This document shows positions 9,052 through 16,166 of a stretch of 64,000 nucleotides of DNA, one piece after another. The notes under the pieces are model-generated. The model was given only the letters and a program-made list of their open reading frames with translations, did not search any database and had not been told where the DNA came from. A program made the position numbers and the translations under genes. Numbering within the stretch: the stretch's first letter is position 1; the number at the start of each line of letters is the position of its first letter. This DNA is from Paracoccus alkanivorans (lineage in GTDB: Bacteria > Pseudomonadota > Alphaproteobacteria > Rhodobacterales > Rhodobacteraceae): the NCBI RefSeq assembly GCF_003697785.1, contig NZ_QOKZ01000005.1, positions 124,001 to 188,000 on the forward strand, written 5' to 3'.

Positions 9052-10068
9052 TCAGAGATAGTGCCGCTCGTATCGATGCCTCAGGGATGTCAGGATTTCA
9101 TAGCCGATCGTGCCGGCATAATCCGCCACGGCGTCTATGGGCTGCTCGGGGCAGATCAGGTCGAGTTCGGCCGGAACCTCGTCCAGATCGGTCACATCGG
9201 CAGTCACGAGATCCATCGAGACCCGCCCGACGATCGGACAGGCCGCGCCATCTGCGTAAAGGCTGGCTCCGCTTGACGACAGCATGCGCAGAATCCCGTC
9301 GGCATAGCCCGCCGCAACCGTGGCGATGCGGCGCGGAGCGTCAGCGGTCCAGGTCGCCCCGTAGCCGACGATCTCGCCGGGCAACACCTCGCGCGTCTGG
9401 ATCACCGGCAGGGAAAGACGCACCACCTGACGGGCATCGGCAAAAGGCATCCCGCCATAAAGGCCGACACCGGGGCGCACCATATCGAAGTGATAATCCG
9501 GTCCCAGCAGGATTCCTCCTGTCGCGGCCAGCGACAACGGCACGCCGACGCCATCGGTCATCTCGTGAAAAGCCCTGAGCTGCATGGCGTTGGCCGGATG
9601 TTCGGGTTCATCGGCGCAGGCCAGGTGCGACATGATGAACGACGGGCCGGCGGCCAGGACCTCGTCGCGGATGGCGGCCCATTCGGCGGGTTCCATGCCG
9701 AGCCGGTTCATACCGCTGTCAAGCTGGATCGCGAAGGGCTGTCCGGGACGCATGGCGCGATCGCGAAAGAATTGTCCGGCACTGTTGATGACAGGAACGA
9801 GCCCGGACAGATCGGCCCTCTCCATATGTCCCGACAGGACGTTGACGGTTGCATCATCCGGCAGAAGCGGACGGATCGCCCGCCCTTCCCCGGCCAGCGC
9901 GACAAAGAAATCGCGCGCACCAGCCCCGTAAAGAGCAGGCACGATCCTCGCAGCGCCCAGGCCATAGCCATCGGCCTTGACCACCGCTGCCGCCCGCGCA
10001 TTGGGAGCCTTTGCCGCCAGCGCCTTCCAGTTGGCCACGATGGCCGCGATATCGATCTGCAGTCCCAT
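9052..10068 (-). CDS. alr: Alanine racemase
   Basis: PLP-dependent interconversion of L- and D-alanine for peptidoglycan, 338 residues. The PLP lysine is in AAVVKADGYGLG near the N terminus and the catalytic tyrosine in GYGATW. Residues IQLDSGMNRLGM and RPGVGLYGG are typical barrel-domain motifs; VGRVSMDLVTADVT is in the C-terminal beta domain. I chose the ATG at 10068 because family members begin just before the IDIAAIVANWKAL segment; an upstream GTG at 10110 lacks a ribosome binding site. It may be co-transcribed with the Nudix gene 92 bases upstream. Confidence 0.93.
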   Translation of the reverse strand: MGLQIDIAAIVANWKALAAKAPNARAAAVVKADGYGLGAARIVPALYGAGARDFFVALAGEGRAIRPLLPDDATVNVLSGHMERADLSGLVPVINSAGQFFRDRAMRPGQPFAIQLDSGMNRLGMEPAEWAAIRDEVLAAGPSFIMSHLACADEPEHPANAMQLRAFHEMTDGVGVPLSLAATGGILLGPDYHFDMVRPGVGLYGGMPFADARQVVRLSLPVIQTREVLPGEIVGYGATWTADAPRRIATVAAGYADGILRMLSSSGASLYADGAACPIVGRVSMDLVTADVTDLDEVPAELDLICPEQPIDAVADYAGTIGYEILTSLRHRYERHYL

Positions 10069-10160
10069 GAAACTGCTTTCATCCAACCGGGAAGATCCGT
10101 CAAGGGCCACTATGATATTATGCCCGTCTTGTGGAGGGCGACGCTGCCGGCCAACCCACG

Positions 10161-10589
10161 TCAGGCAGGTTCGCGACGGTGGACGGCCTGGCGCAGGATA
10201 TCGGTTACATGGGCGCTGAGCGCCACGCGCTCGGCCAGGATATCGGCGATCTTCCACCATCCCGCATCCAGCGCATCATCAGCGGCCACAGGCTCGCCCG
10301 AGACATAGTCGCACAATACCGCTGCCAACAGGAAATGGAACTCGATCCCGCCATCGGAGCCGCGCTGGATCAGGTCGACATTGTCGAGATAGAGGCGCGG
10401 GACTGCCACGACCCCGGTTTCCTCGGCCAGTTCACGGGCGGCAGCGGCCAGCGCGGTCTCTCCCGGGTCGACATGGCCGCCGGGAAAACCCCACAGCCCC
10501 GCATCGGGCGGATTTCGGCGGCGCACCAGAAGCACCTCGTCACCCCGAAGCGTGACGGCAAGGGCAGCCAACCGGGGAAATCCGGGCAC
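10161..10589 (-). CDS. Nudix hydrolase (ADP-ribose pyrophosphatase type)
   Basis: Small Nudix enzyme of 142 residues. The Nudix box is intact: GGHVDPGETALAAAARELAEETG spans about residues 37-59, with the REL-x-EE metal ligands. VLLVRRRNPPDAGLWGFPGG before the box resembles ADP-ribose or nucleotide-sugar hydrolases, but the substrate cannot be assigned. It starts 4 bases after the gcrA stop, so it is probably in the gcrA operon. (The box is quoted in part; its key residues are G37, E44, R52, E55, E56 by rough count.). Confidence 0.88.
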   Translation of the reverse strand: MPGFPRLAALAVTLRGDEVLLVRRRNPPDAGLWGFPGGHVDPGETALAAAARELAEETGVVAVPRLYLDNVDLIQRGSDGGIEFHFLLAAVLCDYVSGEPVAADDALDAGWWKIADILAERVALSAHVTDILRQAVHRREPA

Positions 10590-10593
10590 CGGG

Positions 10594-11187
10594 TTAACGA
10601 CGGCGGTCGCGGCGCGAACTCATCGGCTGGAAGGCGACCCCGACATGCGCCTCGCAATAGGGTTTGCCGGGCTGGCTGGGCAAGCCGCAGAACCAGAACT
10701 TGTCAGTCGCGGGATCGCCGATCGGCCATTTGCAGGTGCGTTCGGTCAATTCCATCAGCGACAATTTGCGGGCCTTCTTCTCGACCTCGCGCACCGAGGC
10801 CAGCGCCTCGGGGCTGATCTCGTTGGCCGAAGGCTGCGGCGGCAGCGGTTGGCCTGCCGGAACAATGGGACGGCGTGGCGCGGGAGTGAATACCGGTTGC
10901 GGAGCGGCCTCCTTCGCGGGAGCGGGTTCCGGCTTGGCCGCCGCCTGTTCCGGCGCGGGTTCGGGTCTGGCCTGAGCCGGCTTTTTCTCGGTCTTCTTTT
11001 CCGCCGCCGGTGCGGGCGCGGGCTTGGCCTCGGCCTCGTCATTGCGGTTCGACAAGCCAAGGCGATGCACCTTGCCGATCACCGCATTGCGGGTCACCCC
11101 GCCCAGTTCCTTGGCGATGGCGCTGGCCGACTGACCCTCGGCCCACATACGCTTCAGCGTCTCGACACGTTCATCCGTCCAGGACAT
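10594..11187 (-). CDS. gcrA: GcrA cell-cycle regulator
   Basis: GcrA, 197 residues, an alphaproteobacterial sigma-70 cofactor that recognises promoters carrying CcrM-methylated GANTC sites. The N-terminal DNA-binding domain starts MSWTDERVETLKRMW and contains GGVTRNAVIGKVHRLGLS. A long linker rich in Ala, Pro, Glu and Lys follows (about residues 50-125). The C-terminal sigma-interacting domain has RTCKWPIGDP, FWFCG and GKPYCEAH with paired cysteines. I chose the ATG preceded by GGAAAGG; an upstream in-frame start at 11250 adds residues foreign to the family. Its presence supports an alphaproteobacterium with CcrM-based cell-cycle control. Confidence 0.95.
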   Translation of the reverse strand: MSWTDERVETLKRMWAEGQSASAIAKELGGVTRNAVIGKVHRLGLSNRNDEAEAKPAPAPAAEKKTEKKPAQARPEPAPEQAAAKPEPAPAKEAAPQPVFTPAPRRPIVPAGQPLPPQPSANEISPEALASVREVEKKARKLSLMELTERTCKWPIGDPATDKFWFCGLPSQPGKPYCEAHVGVAFQPMSSRRDRRR

Positions 11188-11303
11188 GGCTGCCTTTCCG
11201 GGCGGGCTTGTCCGCCGCCCCATCTTGAAACCCGCGATTGACCCCGTCACAAACGGGATGCCGAGATTTAGCCTTCACGCGACAGGAATTCAAGGACAGC
11301 AGC

Positions 11304-12122
11304 ATGAGCGGATCGATGTCAGAGACCCAAATCGCCATGGGTGTGCGCAGATTCGGCCGGGTCAACTGGCTGGGGCTGCGCACACTCGCCACACGCGAGG
11401 TGATGCGCTTTCTGGCGGTCTGGCAGCAGACGGTCTTTGCGCCGCTGATGACGGCGGGGTTGTTCGTGCTGGTCTTCGCCCTCGCCCTTGGCCGGGGCCG
11501 GGGCGAGGTCATGGGGCTGCCCTACCTGCAATTCCTCGGTCCCGGCATCCTGATGATGACAGTGATCCAAAATGCTTTCGCCAATACCTCCTCTTCGATC
11601 ACGGCGGCCAAGGTGCAAGGCAATATCGTGGACACATTGATGCCGCCCTTGTCGGCGGGCGAATTGCTGACCGGCTACCTGGCCGGCTCCGTCGCCCGGG
11701 CGGCACTGGTCGCCATCGTGATCGGCACGGGCATGACGCTGGTGACCGGGGCGGGAATCGCGCATCCACTCTGGGCGGTGACATTCGTATTTCTGGCAGC
11801 AATACTGCTGGGTGGGCTTGGCATTCTCGCCGGGATCATGGCGCAGAAATTCGACCAGATGGCGGCGATCACCAATTTCGTCATCACCCCGCTGTCCTTC
11901 CTGTCAGGCACCTTCTACTCGGTCGAGGCGCTGCCCGAACCCTTCCGCAGCCTGTCGCACTGGAACCCGGTCTTCTATCTGATCGACGGCGCGCGCTTTG
12001 GCGTGACCGGCGTCAGCGACGCATCGCCATTGCGCGGGCTGCTGATCTGTCTGTTGGCGGCGGCGGCGGTGCTGTATCTGTGCTGGCGCTGGCTGAAATC
12101 GGGCTATCGGATGAAACCGTGA
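11304..12122 (+). CDS. ABC-2 type transporter permease
   Basis: Inner-membrane permease of 272 residues with six predicted helices. Motifs such as GLRTLATREVMRF, VFAPLMTAGLFV, LGPGILMMTVIQNAF and FLSGTFYSVEALP are those of ABC-2 permeases related to NodJ/YadH-type exporters. The ATG has AAGGA 7 bases upstream; an upstream start at 11238 would cross the divergent gcrA start. The usual ATP-binding partner is not adjacent: gcrA is divergent and argD follows 144 bases later. The ATPase must therefore be encoded elsewhere. Substrate unknown. Confidence 0.85.
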   Translation: MSGSMSETQIAMGVRRFGRVNWLGLRTLATREVMRFLAVWQQTVFAPLMTAGLFVLVFALALGRGRGEVMGLPYLQFLGPGILMMTVIQNAFANTSSSITAAKVQGNIVDTLMPPLSAGELLTGYLAGSVARAALVAIVIGTGMTLVTGAGIAHPLWAVTFVFLAAILLGGLGILAGIMAQKFDQMAAITNFVITPLSFLSGTFYSVEALPEPFRSLSHWNPVFYLIDGARFGVTGVSDASPLRGLLICLLAAAAVLYLCWRWLKSGYRMKP

Positions 12123-12266
12123 TTGCAAGACCGGCAAAAGCACGCTATTGGCGATGCCATGATCGCATGGACCGCCAGTTTTGCCCGCTCCCGACGTTGA
12201 CGCTTCGTCACCGTCCGATCACGCCTGCCCTTCATAAAATCTGTCATGCCATCCGGGGAATCCGCC

Positions 12267-13439
12267 ATGATTTCGCATGTTCTGCCGACCTATAACCGTG
12301 CCCCTCTTGCATTCGAGCGGGGGGAAGGAAGCTGGGCCATCGCAACGGACGGGACTCGATATCTCGACCTTGGCGCCGGAATCGCGGTGAATGTGCTGGG
12401 GCACGCCAATCCCGACCTGGTGGCGGCGCTGACCGAGCAGGCGGGACGGATCTGGCATGTCTCGAATCTCTACCAGATCCCGGAACAGGAGAAACTGGCC
12501 GATCTGCTGGTCGAGAGAACCTTTGCCGATACGGTCTTCTTCACCAATTCCGGCACCGAGGCGGCAGAACTGGCCATCAAGATGGCGCGCAAGTTCTGGG
12601 ATCACCGGGGCGATCCCGATCGTATCGAGATGCTGACCTTCGACGGCGCCTTCCATGGCCGCTCGACCGGGGCCATTGCGGCGGCCGGATCGGAAAAGAT
12701 GGTCAAGGGTTTCGGCCCGCTAATGCCCGGTTTCCGGCAATTGCCCTGGGGTGATATCGAGGCGTTGAAAGCGGCCATCACCGATCGCACTGCAGCAGTA
12801 ATGCTGGAGCCGATTCAGGGAGAGGGTGGCATCCGCCCGCTCGACGATACGGAGCTGCGCGAGATCCGGGCACTCTGCGACAAGACCGGCACTCTGCTGG
12901 TGCTGGACGAGGTGCAATGCGGCGTGGGCCGGACCGGAAGGCTCTTCGCGCATGAATATGCCGGGATCGCTCCCGATATCATGATGGTGGCCAAGGGCAT
13001 CGGCGGCGGCTTTCCCCTGGGCGCGGTGCTGGCCACCGAACGGGCGGCGGCGGGGATGGTCGCGGGCACGCATGGCTCGACCTATGGTGGCAACCCGCTG
13101 GCCTGCGCGGTCGGCGCGCGGGTGATGGAGATCGTCGCCGATGATACCTTCCTCGCCGAGGTGAACCGCAAGGCCGCCCTGTTCCGGCAAAAACTGGAAG
13201 GGCTGGTCGCCGCCCATCCCGATCTGTTCGACTCCGTGCGCGGACAGGGGCTGATGCTGGGCCTGAAATGCAAATCCGCGCCCGCCGATCTGGTCAGGGC
13301 GGGCTATGCCCAGCATATCCTGACCGTGCCTGCCGCCGACGACACGCTGCGCCTGCTGCCGCCGCTGAACATCTCGGACGAAGAGATCGCCGAGGCGGTG
13401 GCAAGGCTCGACAAGGCGGCGGAAAGCCTCGATGCCTGA
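12267..13439 (+). CDS. argD: Acetylornithine aminotransferase
   Basis: Class III PLP aminotransferase of 390 residues converting N-acetylglutamate semialdehyde to N-acetylornithine (and possibly acting in the diaminopimelate branch). Signature segments are TNSGTEAAELAIKMAR, the substrate segment FDGAFHGR, LDEVQCGVGRTG, and the PLP lysine near residue 243 in VAKGIGGGFPLGA. The ATG has GGGGA 7 bases upstream; an earlier in-frame start at 12246 is less likely. It overlaps the next gene (GNAT) by 8 bases and argF follows, forming an arginine operon argD-GNAT-argF. Confidence 0.95.
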   Translation: MISHVLPTYNRAPLAFERGEGSWAIATDGTRYLDLGAGIAVNVLGHANPDLVAALTEQAGRIWHVSNLYQIPEQEKLADLLVERTFADTVFFTNSGTEAAELAIKMARKFWDHRGDPDRIEMLTFDGAFHGRSTGAIAAAGSEKMVKGFGPLMPGFRQLPWGDIEALKAAITDRTAAVMLEPIQGEGGIRPLDDTELREIRALCDKTGTLLVLDEVQCGVGRTGRLFAHEYAGIAPDIMMVAKGIGGGFPLGAVLATERAAAGMVAGTHGSTYGGNPLACAVGARVMEIVADDTFLAEVNRKAALFRQKLEGLVAAHPDLFDSVRGQGLMLGLKCKSAPADLVRAGYAQHILTVPAADDTLRLLPPLNISDEEIAEAVARLDKAAESLDA

Positions 13440-13908
13440 TTATCACTTCAGGCCGGTGCGCCGGAACGACCTGCCGATGCTGGCCGAATGGCTGCGCGAT
13501 CCACTGGTCGCCGAATGGTGGCCGGATCCCGATTACCAACTGGCCCTGCTGACCGAGGATTTGGACAATCCCGCGATGCAGCAACTGATTGCGCTGCATG
13601 GCGAAACCCCCATCGGCTACGCGCAATGCTACCCGGCCCATCACTGGCCCGCTCCGCATTTCCACGGCCTGCCTCCGGATACCATCGCCATCGACGTCTT
13701 CGGCGCGCCCGAGGGGCGGGGCCATGGCGGTGCATGGCTGCGCGCGCTCGGAGATCTGCTGCTGCGCGAGACCTCGCTACTGGTCATCGACCCCTCCCCG
13801 GAAAATCTCCGTGCCATCCGAGCCTATGAAAAGGCCGGTTTCGCAGGCGATACCGTCCGCCTCGATTCCGAGGGTCAGTCCGTGCGGATCATGACCCGCC
13901 TGCGATGA
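13432..13908 (+). CDS. GNAT acetyltransferase of the AAC(6')/lysine N-acetyltransferase type
   Basis: GNAT enzyme of 158 residues. The segments LAEWLRDPLVAEWW, IGYAQCYPAHHW and IDPSPENLRAIRAYEKAGF match the architecture of aminoglycoside 6'-N-acetyltransferases (AAC(6')-Ib group) and related IucB-like lysine acetyltransferases. The gene starts inside the end of argD (8-base overlap) and precedes argF, so it is translated with arginine genes; an amino-acid or metabolite acceptor is as likely as a drug. The acetyl-CoA site expected as Q/R-x-x-G-x-G/A appears as EGRGHGGAW. Downstream lies a repeat with terminator-like hairpins. Confidence 0.8.
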   Translation: MPDYHFRPVRRNDLPMLAEWLRDPLVAEWWPDPDYQLALLTEDLDNPAMQQLIALHGETPIGYAQCYPAHHWPAPHFHGLPPDTIAIDVFGAPEGRGHGGAWLRALGDLLLRETSLLVIDPSPENLRAIRAYEKAGFAGDTVRLDSEGQSVRIMTRLR

Positions 13909-13914
13909 CGCCCC

Positions 13915-13976
13915 TTCTTCTTTGTCAAAATACCTCGGGGGAGCCGCCGGAACGGCGGCGGGGGCAGCGCCCCCTT
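13915..13976 (+). repeat. Dispersed repeat copy 1 with terminator-like hairpins
   Basis: TTCTTCTTTGT-CA-AAATACCT followed by CGGGGG, then two inverted repeats: GCCGCC/GGCGGC (13943-13959) and GGGGGC-AGC-GCCCCC (13960-13974) followed by TT. The 21-base core recurs at 29217-29237 and on both arms of the hairpin at 57778-57827. It lies between the GNAT gene and argF and could attenuate transcription into argF. Confidence 0.75.
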
Positions 13977-14028
13977 GACCCCGTCGCCACAAGCGGGCTT
14001 GCTGGCCCAAATCGCCGAAAGACACCAG

Positions 14029-14955
14029 ATGAACCATTTTCTAGACATCCACACCACCGGCAAGGATGACCTCCGCGCGATCATCGATCAGGCGCTTGCC
14101 ATGAAATCCGCCCGCAATGACCGCCCCAGGGGTATGCCCGATGACGAATTGCCGTTGGCGGGGCGCATGGTCGCGCTGATCTTCGAGAAACCCTCGACCC
14201 GCACCCGCGTCAGCTTCGATGTCGGCGTGCGGCAGATGGGCGGACAGACTATGGTGCTGTCAGGCTCCGAGATGCAACTGGGCCATGGCGAAACCATCGC
14301 CGATACGGCGCGGGTCCTGTCGCGCTATGTCGACCTGATCATGATCCGCACCTTCGAAGAGGCGACTCTGCAGGAGATGGCCGAATATGCCAGCGTTCCG
14401 GTCATCAACGGGCTGACCAACCGCACCCATCCCTGCCAGATCATGGCCGATGTGATGACCTTCGAGGAGCATCGCGGCCCGATCCGGGGCCGGAAAGTGG
14501 TCTGGGTGGGCGATGGCAACAATGTCTGCGCCAGCGTGATCCACGCCGCCGGGCAGTTCGGCTTCGATTTCACCTTCACCGGCCCGCCGCCTCTGGACCC
14601 CGAGAACGAGGCGCTTGAATATGCCCGCGCCCAGGGCGTGGGCGTGACCATCGAGCGCGACCCCCATAAGGCGGTCGAGGGCGCCGATCTGGTCTTTGCC
14701 GATACCTGGGTCAGCATGCACGACCCTCAGTCCGCCAAGGAGCGCCGCCACAACCAGTTGCGTGGCTATCAGGTGAACGAGGCGCTGATGGCGCGGGCCA
14801 AGCCCGACTCGCTGTTCATGCATTGCCTGCCTGCCCATCGCGAGGACGAAGTCACCAGCGCTGTCATGGACGGCCCCCATTCGGTGATCTGGGACGAGGC
14901 CGAGAACCGCCTGCACGCGCAAAAGGCGGTGATAAGGTATTGCCTCGGGCTGTAG
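14029..14955 (+). CDS. argF: Ornithine carbamoyltransferase
   Basis: Forms citrulline from ornithine and carbamoyl phosphate, 308 residues. The carbamoyl-phosphate loop STRTRVSF, the segment [17 protein letters not shown] and the ornithine-binding HCLPAHR motif are all present. I took the ATG at 14029 ([10 protein letters not shown]), which is the usual family start; a TTG at 13975 would translate part of the upstream repeat. The 120-base gap after the GNAT gene holds that repeat, so argF may have separate or attenuated expression. In related genomes hslO often follows; here an APH(6)-like kinase does. Confidence 0.95.
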   Translation: MNHFLDIHTTGKDDLRAIIDQALAMKSARNDRPRGMPDDELPLAGRMVALIFEKPSTRTRVSFDVGVRQMGGQTMVLSGSEMQLGHGETIADTARVLSRYVDLIMIRTFEEATLQEMAEYASVPVINGLTNRTHPCQIMADVMTFEEHRGPIRGRKVVWVGDGNNVCASVIHAAGQFGFDFTFTGPPPLDPENEALEYARAQGVGVTIERDPHKAVEGADLVFADTWVSMHDPQSAKERRHNQLRGYQVNEALMARAKPDSLFMHCLPAHREDEVTSAVMDGPHSVIWDEAENRLHAQKAVIRYCLGL

Positions 14956-15009
14956 GCGGTTGCTCATCTTGCCCGGACAACAGCATGTATTTGCCGGTTG
15001 CAGGCAAGC

Positions 15010-15032
15010 ATGCCTGCGCTTCACGCAGGTAT
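15010..15032 (+). terminator. Possible terminator hairpin after argF
   Basis: CCTGCG-CTTCA-CGCAGG forms a 6-bp perfect stem, extendable by two A/T pairs and a G/T wobble, 53 bases after the argF stop. There is no T tract, so it may be a weak or Rho-assisted terminator. Confidence 0.35.
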
Positions 15033-15118
15033 CACGATCATTCGCCGCATCCGCGAAAAGCCTAGCTGCTGTCTTGGCAAATCTCCTGTCTTGATCCGGT
15101 GAGCTGGAAAAGAATGTG

Positions 15119-15931
15119 ATGTTCGGGCCGTATCTGCAACGCTGGAACCTGGTCGCCGATGGCGAACCGATCCTCACCCCTGCCGCGCACCTCCTTCCGG
15201 TGCTTCGGAAGGGTGAGCCCGCGATGTTGAAATTGTCCTCCACCCCAGACCAGCAGCGCGGCGCGGCGCTGATGGAGTGGTGGAGCGGAGAGGGGGCCGC
15301 GCGGGTCTTCGCCCGAGACGGCACCGCCCTGCTTATGGAGCGTGCCACCGGAGAGCGTTCGTTGGCGGATATGGCCCGTGGCGGTGATGATGACGAGGCT
15401 TGCCGCATTCTTTGCACAACGGTTAACCGGCTGCATCGGAGTCGCCCAGATCCGCTGCCGGAACTGGTTCCTCTGACCCTCTGGTTCCGGGAACTCGGGC
15501 CAGCGGCAGCAAAACATGGTGGCATCCTGACCCGCAGCTTTGAAACCGCGCAAATGCTGTTGGCCGATCCAGGGGAGCAAGCCGTCCTCCATGGTGACCT
15601 GCATCACGACAACGTGCTCGATTTCGGACATCGAGGCTGGCTTGCCATCGATCCGCATGGGCTGATCGGTGAACGCGGTTTCGACTTTGCCAATATTTTC
15701 ACCAACCCCGACCTGAGCGATCCAAGCCGGCCGGTTGCGACTCAACCAGGGCGCTTCCATCGGCGCTTGAGGGTAGTGGCAGAGGCGGCGGATATCGAGC
15801 GCGGCCGCCTGCTTCGATGGATTCTCGCATGGACTGGGCTGTCCGCGGCGTGGTTTCTTGGCGACAACGATCCTCTGGCAGAGGTGGATTTGAGAATTGC
15901 CTCGCTCGCAGCAGCGGAACTTGCTCGATAA
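15119..15931 (+). CDS. APH(6)/streptomycin 6-phosphotransferase-like kinase
   Basis: Kinase of 270 residues resembling the aminoglycoside/hydroxyurea phosphotransferase family (APH(6), StrB). The catalytic segment is VLHGDLHHDNVLDF with the Brønsted Asp and metal Asn, followed by GWLAIDPHGLIGERGF, which is the family's second metal-binding segment. LLMERATGERSLADMA corresponds to the nucleotide-binding hinge. The fold is complete, so the gene is probably functional. Start is the ATG at 15119; a GTG one codon earlier is equally possible. It could phosphorylate streptomycin or an endogenous metabolite. No mobile-element sequence borders it. Confidence 0.85.
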   Translation: MFGPYLQRWNLVADGEPILTPAAHLLPVLRKGEPAMLKLSSTPDQQRGAALMEWWSGEGAARVFARDGTALLMERATGERSLADMARGGDDDEACRILCTTVNRLHRSRPDPLPELVPLTLWFRELGPAAAKHGGILTRSFETAQMLLADPGEQAVLHGDLHHDNVLDFGHRGWLAIDPHGLIGERGFDFANIFTNPDLSDPSRPVATQPGRFHRRLRVVAEAADIERGRLLRWILAWTGLSAAWFLGDNDPLAEVDLRIASLAAAELAR

Positions 15932-16057
15932 GGGACGATGGATAACGAATGACCGCTTGGGCTCAAACCCGAAATGAGCCCGCAAAATCAAAGCTATCAT
16001 AATGCTTTGCGGACATACCCGGATATCAGCGAAACAGGCAGAGCGAAAACCCCATCG

Positions 16058-16075
16058 CCGTCACAAATCCTTCAC
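16058..16075 (+). promoter_or_regulatory. Possible Pho box upstream of phoX
   Basis: CCGTCAC-AAAT-CCTTCAC gives two 7-base direct repeats with 4 bases between (11-base period), resembling the PhoB site CTGTCAT-N4-CTGTCAT. It lies about 90 bases before the phoX ATG, where PhoB sites normally are. Matches are partial (5/7 and 4/7). Confidence 0.5.
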
Positions 16076-16166
16076 GAAACATTTGCGATCATGTTACACG
16101 CCCCGCCTAACTCTCTGGCAAGCGGCCCGCCTAGCGGGCCTGTTTTTCGTCAGCCAGGAGAGCGCC

